From assembly GCA_037043455.1 (NCBI GenBank), contig JAWPHD010003067.1, positions 62,001 to 126,000 of the forward strand: a DNA stretch of 64,000 nucleotides, in the 5' to 3' direction. Both the position numbers and the translations under genes were made by a program. Positions 21,201 to 34,222 of this stretch are shown piece after piece; the stretch's first letter is position 1; every line of letters starts with the position of its first letter. The notes beneath the pieces were generated by a model that made no database searches, had not been told where the DNA came from, and was given only the letters and a program-made list of their open reading frames with translations. Origin of the DNA: Cyrtodaria siliqua. Lineage: Eukaryota; Mollusca; Bivalvia; Adapedonta; Hiatellidae.

Positions 21201-24200
21201 ATATTAGTGTCCACCTGTACATAACCATACGTACATATTATTGTCTACCTGTAAATAACCATACGTACATATTATTGTCCACCTGAACATAACCATACGT
21301 ACATATTAGTGTCCACCTGTACATAACCATACGTACATATTATTTCCCACCTGTACATAACCATACGTACATAATAGTGTCCACCTGTACATAACCATAC
21401 GTACATATTAGTGTCCACGTGTACATAACCATACGTACATATTATTGTCCACCTGTACATAACCATACGTACATATTAGTGTCCACCTGTACATAACCAT
21501 ACGTACATATTATTCTCTACCTGTAAATAACCATACGTACATATTATTGTCCACCTGAACATAACCATACGAACATATTAATGTCCACCTGTACATAACC
21601 ATACGTACATATTATTGTCCACCTGTACATAACCATACGTACATATTATTGTCCACCTGTACATAACCATACGTACATATTACTGTCCACCTGTACATAA
21701 CCATACGTACATATTATTGTCCACCTGTACATAACCATACGTACATATTATTGTCCACCTGTAAATAACCATACGTACATATTATTGTCCACCTGTACAT
21801 AACCATACGTACATATTATTGTCCACCTGTAAATAACCATACGTACATATTATTGTCCACCTGTACATAACCATACGGACATATTATTTTCCACCTGTAC
21901 ATAACCATACGTACATATTATTGTCCACCTGTACATAACCATACGTACATATTATTGTCCACCTGTAAATAACCATACGTTCATATTACTGTCACCTGTG
22001 CATAATCATACGTACATATTATTGCCCACCTGTACATAACCATACGTACATATTACTGTCCACCTGTAAATAACCATACGTACATATTATTGTCCACCTG
22101 AACATAACCATACGTACATATTAGTGTCCACCTTTACATAACCATACGTACATAGTATTGTCTACCTGTAAATAACCATACGTACATATTATTGTCCACC
22201 TGAACATAACCATACGTACATATAAGTGTCCACCTGTACATAACCATACGTACATATTATTGTCCACCTGTACATAACCATACGTACATAATAGTGTCCA
22301 CCTCTACATAACAATACGTACATATTAGTGTCCACGTGTACATAACCATACGTACATATTATTGTCCACCTGTACATAACCATACGTACATATTAGTGTC
22401 CACCTGTACATAACCATACGTACATATTATTGTCTACCTGTAAATAACCATACGTACATATTATTGTCCACCTGAACATAACCATACGTACATATTAGTG
22501 TCCACCTGTACATAACCATACGTACATATTATTGTCCACCTGTACATAACCATACGTACATATTATTGTCCACCTGTACATAACCATACGTACATATTAT
22601 TGTCCACCTGTAAATAACCATACGTACATATTATTGTCCACCTGTACATAACCATACGTACAGAGTATTATCCACCTGTAAATAACCATACGTACATAAT
22701 ATTGTCCACCTGTAAATAACCATAATTACATATTAGTGTCCACATGAATATAACCATACGTAAATATTATTATCCACCTAAACATAACCATACGTACATA
22801 TTATTATCCACCTGTAAATAACCATACGTTCATATTATTGCCCACCTGTACATTACCATACGTTCATATTATTGTCCACCTGTACATAACCATACGTACA
22901 TATTATTGTCCATCTGTAAATAAACATATGTACATATTATTGTCCACCTGTACATAACCATACGTACATATTATTGTCCACCTGTAAATAACCATACGTA
23001 CATATTATTGTCCACCTGTACATAACCATAATACATATTATTGTCCTCTTGTACATAACCATACGCACATTTTATTGTCCACCTGTAAATAACCATACGT
23101 ACATATTATTGTCCACCTGTACATAACCATACCTACGTATTATTGTCAACCTGTACATAACCATACCTAAATATTATTGTCCACCTGTACATAACCATAT
23201 GTACATATTACTGTCCACCTGTAAATAACTATACGTACATATTATTGTCCACCTGTACAAAACCATACGTACATATTATCGTCCACCTGTAAAAAAAACA
23301 TACGTACATATTATTGTCCACCTGTACATAACCGTACGTACATATTATTGTCCACCTGCAAATAACCATACGTACATATTACTGTCCACCTGTAAATAAC
23401 TATACGTACATAGTATTGTCCACCTGTACAAAACCATACGTACATATTATTGTCCACCTGTACATAACCATACGTACATATTATTATCCACCTGTACATA
23501 AGCAGACGAACATATTATTTTCAACCTGTACATAACCGTACGTACATATTATTGTCCACCTATAAATAACCATACGTACATATTATTATCCACCTGTAAA
23601 TAACCATACATACATATTAGTGTCCACCTGAACATAACCATACGTACATATAAGTGTTCACCTGTACATAACCATATGTACATATTAGTGTCCACCTGTA
23701 AATAACCATACGTACATATTAGTGCCCACCTGTACATTACCATACGTACATATTAGTGTCCACCTGAACATAACCATACGTACATATTATTGTACACCTG
23801 TACATAACCATACGTACATATTATTGTCCATCTGTACATAACCATACGTACATATTATTGTCCACCTGAACATAACCATACGTACATATTAGTGTCCACC
23901 TGTACATAATCATACGTACATATTATTGTCCACCTGTACATAACCATACGTACATATTATTGTCCACCTGTACATAACCATACGTACATATTATTGTCCA
24001 CCTGAACATAACCATACGTACATATTAGTGTCCACCTGTACATAACCATACGTACATATTATTGACAACCTGTACATAACCATACGTACATATTATTGTC
24101 CACCTTACATAACCATACGTACATATTATTGTCCGCCTGTAAATAACCATACGTACATATTTGTGTCCACCTGTATACAACCATAATATACATTATTGTC

Positions 24201-24340
24201 CACCTCTACATAACCATACGTATATATTATTATCCACCTGTACATAGCCACACGTTCATAGTATTATCCACCTGTGTATAGCCACACGTACGTATTATTA
24301 TCCACCTGTACATAACCATACGTGCATATTATTGTCCACC
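18231..24340 (+). repeat. 34-bp minisatellite, about 180 units, with 272-bp higher-order repeat
   Basis: The consensus unit is ACCTGTACATAACCATACGT followed by ACATATTATTGTCC. Units vary at recurrent sites: GTACATAA or GTAAATAA, ATTATTG or ATTAGTG or ATTACTG, ACGTACAT or ACGGACAT or ACGTTCAT. The GGACAT variant followed by ATTATTTTCC recurs at 20177, 20449 and 20721, exactly 272 bases (8 units) apart, and again near 19260 and 21877, so blocks of units were duplicated together. Divergence rises at both ends, as expected in tandem arrays. Short minus-strand frames reading YRWTIICTYGYVQVD-like repeats are by-products, since 34 is not a multiple of three and stops recur. Confidence 0.97.
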
Positions 24341-24404
24341 AGTTTCCAAATCAAGCCGTTTTTCCACTGAGGTCCGTTGAATGATATTGGTTTTATGGCA
24401 AATA

Positions 24405-24612
24405 TGGTTTTGTTTGCTTGTATGGTGTTTTACGTCATTTTCAACACATGTAAGGTTATAAGATTGTTTGTGGTGGAATCAGACCACCCACTTTCCCTGG
24501 GTGGTAGTAATGTACACATCTCGCCATCAGTAAGAATCGACACTTCCTCACTTACAAATCGAGCTCCCAGTGCGATTCGAACCCGCAGCGGCTGATTTGG
24601 AAACAGAAGTGT
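24405..24612 (-). mobile_element. tRNA-headed SINE, family 1 (also at 36885 and 45390)
   Basis: On the minus strand a B-box GGTTCGAATC lies near the 5' end, then TTGTAAGTGAGG, GTGTCGATTCTTAC, GATGGCG, GGGTGGTCTGATTCCACCAC, CTTACATGTGTTGAAAATGAC and an AAACACCATACAA tail. The same order occurs on the plus strand at 45390-45549. It is non-coding and probably a SINE mobilised by a LINE. Confidence 0.7.
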
Positions 24613-24683
24613 AATATAATATTGTTATCATCTAGCATAACTGTTACCACAATAACATAATAGTATACCTAATATAGGATGGT

Positions 24684-24738
24684 CTCATTGCGTTGGCTGA
24701 TTTAAACATGATGTGTTTAAATCAACCAACGAAATGAG
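24684..24738 (+). repeat. 25-bp-arm hairpin
   Basis: Arms 24684-24708 and 24714-24738 are inverted repeats with two mismatches around the loop TGATG. It lies just outside the SINE. It could form a stable stem-loop in DNA or RNA. The five-base loop is small for a canonical microRNA precursor. Confidence 0.85.
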
Positions 24739-25039
24739 TCTATACTGTATTTGTTGTGTAGCATGTCCATTTCATCTGTCCGCCACACTCTAACTGCCGA
24801 TAAATGGTAGTTAGAGTACACCAGTCATTTTGACAGGACTGTTGTTATTGTCATTTAAATTATTTATAACTGTGCAAATACAAAGGAACAACTCACTTTA
24901 ATGTTCTACCTGAAGCATCAGGCAGAATCTAGAAATCATAATGCTTAAGGACGTTTATTACCTGTTTATCGGTGAAAGATTGGGATTTCTCAGTGAAAGA
25001 ATATTCATAATCGTTAAATACTAAATGTGTGTGAAGTTG

Positions 25040-25730
25040 GCTCTGCGTTCTACGTTCTCCGTTCTACATTCAAACTTAGTTCTCCGTTCTAATTTCAACT
25101 GCAGTTCTCCGTTTGACATTCAACTTCAGTTCTACATTCTACATTCGATTCCAGTTCTCCGTTCTACATTCAACTGCAGTTCTGCGTTCTACATACGAAC
25201 TTAGTTCTCCGTTCTACATTCGAATCCAGTTCACCGTTCTACATTCGACTCCAGTTCTCCGTTCTACATTCGACTTGAGTTCTCCGTTCTACATTCGAAC
25301 CTAGTTCTCCGTTCTACATTCGAATCCAGTTCTCCGTTCTACATTCGACTCCAGTTCTCTGTTCTACTTCATCTTGAGTTATCCGTTCTACATTCGACTA
25401 TAGTTCTCCGTTCTAAATTCGAACCCAGTTCGCCGCTCTACATTCGACTCTAGTTTTCTGTTCTAGATTCGAACCCATTTCTGCGTTCTACATTCAACTT
25501 GAGTTCTCCGTTCTACATTCGAACCCAGTTCTCCATTCTACATTTGACTCCAGTTCTCCGTTCTACATTCGACTCCAGTTCTCCGTACTACATTCGAAAC
25601 CAGTTCTCCGTTCTACATTCGAACCTAGTTCTCCGTTCTAGATTCGAACCCAGTTATCCGTTCTACATTCAACTGCAGTTCTCCGTTCTACATTCGAATT
25701 CAGTTCTCCGTTTTATATTCGAAATAAACT
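25040..25730 (+). repeat. 25-bp minisatellite, about 27 units
   Basis: The unit is TTCTCCGTTCTACATTCGAC plus TCCAG, with variants GAACCCAG and CAACTGCAG. The array is preceded by AGTTGGCTCTGCGTTCTACG, which resembles the flank of the second array at 27236. The plus-strand frames through it are repeat translations and not genes. Confidence 0.95.
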
Positions 25731-25734
25731 AATG

Positions 25735-27090
25735 CCGTAACAAAAATATGATAAGCTATTTTATTAGGTTAAACAAGTATACTTCGATACATATGGAATT
25801 TAGCATGTTTGCTAATGATGACTCATCTTGTGCTTTTTACTTACGTAGAAATCGTAAGTAACTTTTTCGTTTTGCCATTTACGAAAAATGCTACTGGCGA
25901 AATGTTGCCAGTCAAATTAAAAATTGGCTGTGCCCCGGAGTTTCCTATCCATCCATTTCTATACAAACATTCTCTGTAAATACGAAGAACCAAGTTTTGC
26001 AACTTTACCGTATGTCGTAAGCAATTGGCACTTGTTTACTACCTTTTCCTCTTTGCAAAAAAATTTCAGGCGAGCGACTCAGGGCCATTTGGACCTCTTG
26101 TTTGAAAGAATGTGCTGTTATTCTGTTGAAGTTTGTATCAGGTATGTTAGATCAATGTTTTATACAAATAATGAAAATATTGCCACTGTATATTTTTCAT
26201 GAAAAGTTGTCAGTTTATATACTGTCACACGGATATGTGTCCATGATATTACTTTTATATAAACAATGAAATAAGAGTAATCTCGCATTATTTATTTTGG
26301 CAAATAACGACTCCTCTCACAGGTTTAACTTCCAGCGTAAAGTGGTTTTTTTATTATAAAGTTTTCATTTTTTGGAAGTATGTAAAAAAGGTTATCTTTA
26401 AAGATTGTCTTTACGTATTCGTTTGTCATGTCTTCAAAGTTATCATTATTAAAGATACATGAAGTACGATATTAAAAAAGCATGATACGAACAGTTTTCT
26501 TGTAAAAAATATTTGTCGTCTGCAAAATAATCAAAGCCTCGGGGAGCATTTGTTAAATAGATGTGTTTATTTCTTAGAAATTGTCATTGACAGTATTTGC
26601 TGTTACCAAACATTTTAGTAACATCATATACATAATTTTGTAACAGCAAATACATCGTATGGTTTTACTGGACCAAATTAATTGTACATTAGCATAATGC
26701 AGTTATCTGATAAAAATGCATTCTTAATATAGATGAATGGCCACACTTTTTGTAGTATTATCAATTAACAAATGTAACTCTTAAACATCATATGAACATT
26801 TCGTGATAGTCTCGGAGAGAAACAGATATTGAAAACCGCTACTAAGTTGTATGTAAAAATAAGTATTATTTGCATGACATAGATACTACTTTTACCACTG
26901 CGTGACTGCACGGGGAAATGAGATAAATCTGCATTGTAAAGCTGCACAACTATTGCCAGTGTGAATTGTAAATATCTATTGTTGTGTATTGATTTCGATT
27001 TAAATAAACATAAACATGTTCATGAAACAAAACATGGCCGGGGAACTTTAATATAAAAGCAATCTAGTATAGCTTGTAAACAGAGTGAAG
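25735..27090. other. No gene recognised
   Basis: AT-rich DNA between two related minisatellites. The open frame at 25924-26202 has no recognisable domain. Nothing else is supported. Confidence 0.5.
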
Positions 27091-27092
27091 AC

Positions 27093-27710
27093 CCGCTAAA
27101 TGTTAAAATTCCTCTAAATGTTAAAAGCCACATCTAAATATCTAATTTAATAGGTTATTACCGTCTTATTATATATGTTTAAGCGTAAAAATGCAAGGAA
27201 GTTGATCCTGACAATGAAACGCATTGTATGCGTATGTTGGCTCCGCGTTCTGCATTCTGCGTTCAACATTAGATTCCAGTTTTGCGTTCAACATTCGGAC
27301 ACAGTTCTGTGTTCAACATTCGGACCCAGTTATGCGTTCAACATTCGGACCCAGTTCTGCGTTCAACATTCGAAGCAAGTTCTGCGTTCAACATTTGAAG
27401 CCAGTTCTGCTTTGAACTTTTGGACCAAGTTCAGCATTTTAATAACGTTTCTTCAGTAATGAAAGCATTATAAAATGCAACTGAGTCGATTAAAGATACA
27501 CTGTTCATATCATTACATATAACTTTGTTGACTTTTAACATTTAGCGGTAAACGGATTCCACGAAACGCTATCATGGCTATACGTCAAATATATATAACA
27601 TTTAACGTTTAGTAATTTTTAACATTTATCGGAAGATTTAACATTTAGCGTAAGATATTTTAACATTTATAGGAAGTTTTAACATTTAGCGGAATTTTAA
27701 CATTTAGCGG
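27093..27710. repeat. Inverted-repeat-bounded segment around a minisatellite
   Basis: CCGCTAAATGTTAAAATTCC at 27093-27112 is the exact reverse complement of 27691-27710. The right side also holds five or six diverged AACATTTAGCGG-type repeats (27535-27712), and the left side has a second copy at 27113-27130. The segment contains the 27239-27432 minisatellite. It may be a small fold-back or MITE-like element; flanking duplications are not obvious. Confidence 0.7.
27239..27432 (+). repeat. 25-bp minisatellite related to 25040-25730, about 8 units
   Basis: The unit is GTTCTGCGTTCAACATTCGG plus ACCCA. It aligns with the 25-bp unit of the first array (TCTCCGTTCTACATTCGA...) and has a similar left flank, GTTGGCTCCGCGTTCTGC. 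The two arrays share an ancestor and have since diverged. Confidence 0.9.
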
Positions 27711-27719
27711 TGCTACACA

Positions 27720-28514
27720 GAGTTAGAATACTTACACATACAGTTCATATTGGATTATAGCAAAACGTTACAGTACATACACATGAGGTAACATTAATGG
27801 CAACCCGTTTGTAATATCAGGGACAATTGTTTGAACATATGAATATTTAGTCATGTTTAAGTAATGATGTGTAAGATGCAACATGTCGTCGAAATGTATC
27901 AAATGTGCCGTGCCCTATCGCTAATAAATATAACTTTGTGTATTGCCGTATTAGACAAATTCGCAAGTATGATTAAGGTAACATCATATACACATACAGC
28001 AGCACTAAAGACAATTTTATTACAGCACGAATCACTGGTTTTGATGTTAAATAGAGTGTTCTTCTTGTTTTTTAAAAAATTGGGAACGTGTAATAAGCTT
28101 CCCAGAATAACGCCACAAAACAACTACCACCATGAGTAATGACATGCAAAACTGATAAAACCTCTTGAGACGTCTTATGTGTAACAGCGTCATTGATGTT
28201 ACCCAATTTTACAATAACACAAGTGATCCATATGAAAATAATAAGTGGTTTTCTTTTGTTTTAAAGCAGATGTGCACACGTATCATGCATTACAAATTGT
28301 TCCCATTAATCGTATAGTCATAACTGTGTGTGCAAAACTGATAATATGTATGGAGTTGTCTTTGATTTTAGAAAAGGTGTCGTTGATTTTTCACAGCAAC
28401 ACGAGTTTAACGATTTGAAAATAATACGGGCTCTTACTCCAATAATAGCCAGAGTTATTGGGAGGCAGCACCCACGGTTTTGTTAGCTTGCTCTGCAATT
28501 GTAATATTCGTTTA
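27720..28514. other. No gene recognised
   Basis: AT-rich DNA. Overlapping short frames on both strands at 27864-28139 have no recognisable domain. Confidence 0.5.
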
Positions 28515-28530
28515 ATTGCGCATGCGCAAT
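28515..28530. promoter_or_regulatory. Perfect 16-bp palindrome matching an NRF1-type site
   Basis: ATTGCGCATGCGCAAT is a perfect palindrome containing TGCGCATGCGCA, the consensus site of NRF1-type transcription factors in animals. It stands out in AT-rich DNA. No promoter or first exon was identified beside it, so function is inference. Confidence 0.4.
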
Positions 28531-29214
28531 CTTTTTTCTGCCTTTCCCAGCCAAAACTTAATGACAGCGGTATGTAGTTTTGTTCATGTTAATGTAAAGT
28601 AATACATTTTTCTCCCTTTCCTTGAGGTCAATTTTCTTATTTGTTTGCAATAGCATAATGAGCTTCTGTTAATAAGTATTCCGCCATATTTTCTATTCAA
28701 GATGCTTTCAAATTAATCAGAATGTTGAAGATGTGTCTTTTGTCTGGATGCTCTGTCTCGTAACGTCAGCATATACAGCTTATATTGCCGTTAATTAGGA
28801 TAATTTCTGCATTTAAACTGGCGTGCTCATATTGAGGTAGAGAGTTTTGTAATGCATATGTTAACTTTGTAATTAATTTGGATAACCCTTTCTTTCCTTG
28901 CAAGTAAGCGTGTTAAGTACAGAGGTCCCCGGCATGTATAATGTATATGTTGCGACCTAATTCGACGCATTCCACCAGTGCACTTGACTCAGCTGTCGTT
29001 ATTGGACACTTGCCAGAAATCCGCTCACATGCGAATTAATGGCTTGAATTTTAAAGGTACATGCGCTATTGTGTTAGAAATGACAAATTATTAAATGGCA
29101 TTAGCAGTTCACACAATTGCCAGAACAGACTAGGACAAATGTTTCATAAACAACAACAATATTAATAGCTCGCATCAGCTTGCAGAGTTGTACAGGTTTT
29201 CTCAAATAAATAAA
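28531..29214. other. No gene recognised
   Basis: Non-coding DNA with no open frame of note. Confidence 0.5.
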
Positions 29215-29309
29215 TAATTTACATCAATAAATAAATAAATAATAAATAAATAAACAAATAAATAAATAATTAATTAATTAATTAATTAATTAATTAATTA
29301 ATTAATTAA

Positions 29310-29358
<49 letters not shown>

Positions 29359-29360
29359 AA
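29215..29360 (+). repeat. AAAT/TTAA microsatellite
   Basis: AAAT units flank an inner block of ATTA units (29267-29312), then AAAT resumes. Two tetranucleotide phases are joined. Confidence 0.95.
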
Positions 29361-29924
29361 TAATATTATATATGTATTATCATTGTTCTTGTTGTTTTTG
29401 TTTTTTCGTTAGAATAGGCATAATATAAGTATCTATAGACATATACACTAAAAAAAAAAAAAAAGAAGAAGAAGAAGGAATACATGGTTTACGTTTAATA
29501 TTAAAGTTTCCACAGAATATGGATACATTGTTTCATATTGCCAACCTTTAAGTGCTAACGACATTTGTTTACATTTTTAATTATCCTAACTCGTTCCGCA
29601 TAGGTTGGATATTTTACTAAAAAACAAATCTCTAGTTTTCACACTTTTCTGTTTTTCCCAACGACCCACATGTCTTATATGTCATACTTGAAACTACAAA
29701 TTAGTTTTAAGCATTGAGATACGTGGATTAAACACCAACACGTTGGGGGGAAGAACATGTTTGGTAGGGTGGTAATCGCGGCACAAGAATAAATGTTTAT
29801 ATTTCCATTATATCATATGTGTAAGTTAATCAAGAATAGTGTGCATATCTCCAAACATCACAATGAGTATGGCGTTGACTCTTGATAGTTCAGCAAAATA
29901 TATTCTTGACGTAAATGTTAACTA

Positions 29925-30350
29925 GTACTTGTACTTGTACTGTACTGTACCTGTACTTGTACTTGTACTTGTACTGTATTTGTACTGTACTTGTACTGTA
30001 CTTGTACTGTACTTGAACTGTACGTGTACTGTACTTGTACTATACTTGTACTGTACTTGTACTGTACTTGTACTGTACTTGTACTGTACTTGTACTGTAC
30101 TTGTACTGTATTTGTACTGTACTTGTACTGTACTTGTACTGTACTTGTACTGTACTTGTACTGTACTTGTACTGTACTTGTACTGTACTTGTACTTACTG
30201 TACTTGTACGTGTGCTTGTACTGTACTGTTATTGAACTTGTACTTGTACTTGTATTGTATTCTACTTGTACTGTACTTGTACTGTACTTGTACTGTACTG
30301 CACTGCACTGTACTGTACTTGTACTTGTACTGTACTTGCGTTGCTTATTT
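29925..30350 (+). repeat. 11-bp GTACTT minisatellite, about 36 units
   Basis: The main unit is CTGTACTTGTA, mixed with shorter TGTACT and TTGTACT units. Because 11 is prime to 3, all frames on both strands stay open and give 130-150 residue artefacts rich in YCTCTVLVL or YSTSTVQVQ. These are not proteins. Confidence 0.95.
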
Positions 30351-30984
30351 TGTATATTGAACGTATACACGTCTGCTTTATTTGTACTATATCATATTAA
30401 AAAAACTTGTTTTGAGTTCCAGATAAGTGTAACAATATATTGAAGTGAATGTTTTATGCAGATGTACTATTGAAATTTAAGCCATGTATTATATAATGTA
30501 CTTCATAATTATTTTAGTACAAATGTACCGATGTCCAATAATGAATCTATATGTTAAAATAAAGCGATCCGTATAACGTATCAAACTAGATATTACAAGA
30601 GATGTTTGTAAAACATATATGCCCCACTTCAACAACCATGACACAAACATAACTGCCAAGTTTTGAGTGCTAGCTGTTTTTGAGTTTTGGAAGCCAAGCA
30701 GTGAGTTTTCACATATACATAGTGTATCATTGACAGTTATCCTTATATGTATGTAGATGTTTTATCTTTAGCATTCACATGTGTTGCTTAATTTGCATAT
30801 TCTTCATCAAAATAATGTATGTCAAGATTATTTAATTGTTTGTGTTTAAAGAGTGAAAATAAATCATGAATGTGTTTTTTTAATTAGAATTAAATTTTAA
30901 TTTTAGTATTCATTCAATATTAAAATAATTTTAAATACATATTGTTATTTAACTTTAAATATAGAAACATCACAACGTACTTTT

Positions 30985-31780
30985 ATATTAAAAACAAGAG
31001 GCCAGAGGGCTGTATCGCTCTACTGGCTAACCACTTGGCGGGGCCCAAATTTGACACCGGGTTCACCAGTTGAAAAACTTATTAGAGGATCCAAAAGCTG
31101 AGATTAAAAAAAATTGGAAAAAATCCAAAAAAACAACAAAATGGGATGTGCACAACTGCACCATGACACAAACATTTCTGCCAAGTTTCGAGTTAGTAGT
31201 TCAAGCTTTTCTTGAGTTATCGTGAAGACTGGCGATTTTAAGTGGTTTTATTTTTTACATGTTTTGTTACCATCGCAACCACATTTCTATTGGGAATCTA
31301 TCCGAAAGAGAGGTGCACAACTAGACTATGAGACAAACATTCCTGCCAAGTTTCGGTTAAGTAGTGCCAGCTGTTCTTGAGTTATCGTGAAGACAAACGA
31401 TTTTTAGTGATTTTTTACAAATTTTGTTACCATGGCAACCATATTTCTATTGGGAATCTATTCAAAATTAGATGTGCACAACTGCACCATGACACAAATA
31501 TTTCTGCCAAGTTTCGAGTTTGTAGTTCTAGCTGTTCTTGAGTTATCGTGAAGACAAGCGATTTTTAGTGATTTTTTACAAGTTTTGTTACCATGGCAAC
31601 CACATTTCTTAAGCGAATCTATCTAAAATTGGAAGTGCACAACTAGACCATGACACAAACATTCCTGCCAAGTTTCGAGTTTGTAGTTCCAGCCGTTCTT
31701 GAGTTATCGCAAATATTTTGGGATCGACCGACCGACGACCGACCTACCAACCGACCGACCAACAGACCTTCGGAATGGGG
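30985..31780 (+). repeat. Dispersed repeat, ACAAGAG family, second copy
   Basis: It starts AAACAAGAGGCCAGAGGGCT and a CGCTCTACTGGCT motif, as at 2357. Inside are four diverged units of about 145 bases with CATGACACAAACATT, CTGCCAAGTTTCGAGT, CTTGAGTTATCGTGAAGAC and TTACCATGGCAACCA. It ends in a GACCGACCGACC-type run and GGGGGCATAATTATTGAAAC. It has the same ends as the nested repeat but a different interior. Non-coding. Confidence 0.7.
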
Positions 31781-32435
31781 GCATAATTATTGAAACCATT
31801 CTAAAACACTTAGTCTACAAGCTCAGTTTGGTTAATCATATATGTCTGACCATATGATGACGTTTTAATTAAAAATGCCCAGGACTCAATATCATTTAGT
31901 ATTTATGTCTTCAAACTGTTTCAAAACAACGTTAATTCTGATTGCTACTGTAGAAACAATACATATCTTAAGAATCTATTTTAAAAAACAAAGATTAAAT
32001 CTTAATAACGATATCTCCGCAGACCGTATCACAAATATACTCCTATACATATGTATTATTATTATTAAAGGGTGTGCATATATTAACTGGAGCGCAATGC
32101 TTGCGTCAATTTATACTCACAGTCAATGAAAATACCCTTTACATTGTATAGTCTTTCTTTAAATGACATATTGTCATTACAATCAGACACTTGTCAAACG
32201 CCTTTTTAGCTAATTATTGTTTTAATGTTTGTTTGTGTATTTTAAATGGAAATATGTAAGATAAATTACTAAGTCTGCATCCATTCCCCAAACAAACGAG
32301 GATGCATTTTTTTGGGGTACGAATTTTAGATTTATTGGGAAAAGCTTACAATTCATGTAGTATTAAAATAGGAGAGCGCTGAAATCTATACTGATGAATT
32401 CTAAAATTATCACATTACGTGGACAGAGTATTAAC
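31781..32435. other. No gene recognised
   Basis: AT-rich DNA. The 84-codon frame at 31875-32129 has no recognisable domain. Confidence 0.5.
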
Positions 32436-32492
32436 TTTCATACCCCATCCAGCCCCTTCTCCAAGAAGCAAAACCGGGTTTGGCTGGGGTAT
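32436..32492. repeat. Small imperfect inverted repeat
   Basis: TTTCATACCCCATCCAGCCCC and GGTTTGGCTGGGGTATGAAA pair with few mismatches around an 18-base loop. Confidence 0.6.
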
Positions 32493-32861
32493 GAAATAAA
32501 ACCTTAATTTCAGCTTAAAACATTTGTATATTGTAAACTAAAAAACATTTAATAGGTAATTTCAATCAGGTTATCACATTTTTCAGTAAAATGAGATTTT
32601 ACATGATTGTGAAATGTGTCAAAACTCCTCCATTATATGCAGACCAGTCTAAAAATATCACGATTTTGTAACGACATTTTCCTGATGACATTTTCAAATA
32701 TTTTAGAAACGTTAGTTTTAACATTGTTATCGCGTGTAATAAAGACATGACATAACAATCACAATACACTTGTGTTAAAAACATGTAAAATAATATCGAA
32801 CCTTCGCTCGGTCTTTTCCGTTCAAATGAGTGTGAAATCTATTCATCAATCAATCAATCAA

Positions 32862-33140
<279 letters not shown>

Positions 33141-33159
33141 TAAATATCGTAAATATGAC

Positions 33160-33500
33160 ACAGTCCTATCTCCCCAGGGGTTGGGACGGACCCCGGGGTC
33201 GATGCAGGTTTGATGGCTGTATCCGCCTGTTCATGTGTAGTAATTTTATATATTTCTATATGGTGGGGTTCTCGACGGTTTCCAAGTTATGACACAAGGG
33301 CTATGTCGAATGGGGTGGGGATAGACCCCGGGACCAATGTTAGTTGAATGGTTGTATCCGTATGTGCATGCCCAGTAAGTGTTTATATAGTCTGAGGGTG
33401 AGATCCAAACAGTTTCCAAGTTATGACCCATGCACTATGTATATGGGTTGATAGTCTAGGCGTAGCGATTATTTATAAAGAACTAAAAGTGTGTTCTCCA
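33160..33500 (+). repeat. Dispersed repeat fragment with two subunits
   Basis: Two diverged units of about 125 bases share CCCCGGG, GATGGCTGTATCCG or GAATGGTTGTATCCG, and TTTCCAAGTTATGAC. The end, TTGATAGTCTAGGCG, also occurs at 4800 in the nested repeat, which ties the two together. Confidence 0.6.
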
Positions 33501-33824
33501 CGAAACGCTTGTGTCGCCTGCCATAAGCTAATTTCAGCAAGAACTAACAAATTATAAAGTTTGAAGACACGGGGTGCAGTTGGAGCTGAATTGTGTTCAT
33601 CTGATGAAAGGGGCATACATCTGCATTGGATAATTGATAACACAAGAGACGGTCAATTTTTGGAAAAAACTTTTTTTCCAAAAACTGTTGTTTCATCCTT
33701 GCTTTGTTAAACATAAAGGGGATAGATTTGAAAAGAAATTTGTCTTACCATCATAAAAAATATATGTATTATAAGTGATTTAATTACATCTTGCACATTT
33801 GGTGTTTAAAGACCCTAGAAAACA

Positions 33825-33935
33825 CCATTCCCAATTGGAAAATCAAAATTTCCAATTGGAAAAATCAAAATTCCAATTGGAATATTTCAATTAGAGAATT
33901 CCAATTAGAAAATTCCAATTGGAAATTTCTAAAAT
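33825..33935 (+). repeat. CCAATTGG palindromic repeat
   Basis: Six or more TTCCAATTGGAAA-type palindromes are spaced 15-20 bases apart, so the region can self-pair in many registers. Confidence 0.8.
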
Positions 33936-34190
33936 CTAAATCATCAGTAACATCGTCATCATCATCAGCAGTAGCAGCATTTTCTTCTACTTCTTTTTCT
34001 CATCATCATCATAATCATCATCAGAATCATCATCAACAACATCAGCAGCATCTGCACCAGCACCATAGTCATCGTTATCATAATCAGCCGTATATCATTA
34101 TCATATTTATCATTTAGTTTAGCAGTATAGTCATCGCCATCATCATCCTCATCTTTCTCTACCGCATTCCCATCATCACCATTATCATCG

Positions 34191-34222
<32 letters not shown>

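Noticed and set aside
18300..23743. Minus-strand frames reading YRWTIICTYGYVQVDTN-type repeats as a repetitive protein
   Set aside because: The 34-bp unit is not a multiple of three and the frames close within about 75 codons throughout. There is no sign of selection for an open frame.
18231..24340. CRISPR-like appearance: many short repeats of constant length
   Set aside because: The units are directly adjacent with no unique spacers, and the context is eukaryotic with exons beside it. It is a minisatellite.
29918..30443. 150-codon frames on both strands at the GTACTT array
   Set aside because: An 11-bp unit without stops keeps every frame open. The composition (only Y, C, T, V, L or Y, S, T, V, Q) mirrors the repeat.
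33791..34117. His-rich 108-codon frame as a metal-binding protein
   Set aside because: The His-rich part is the ATC/CAT microsatellite, and the first half is the CCAATTGG repeat.
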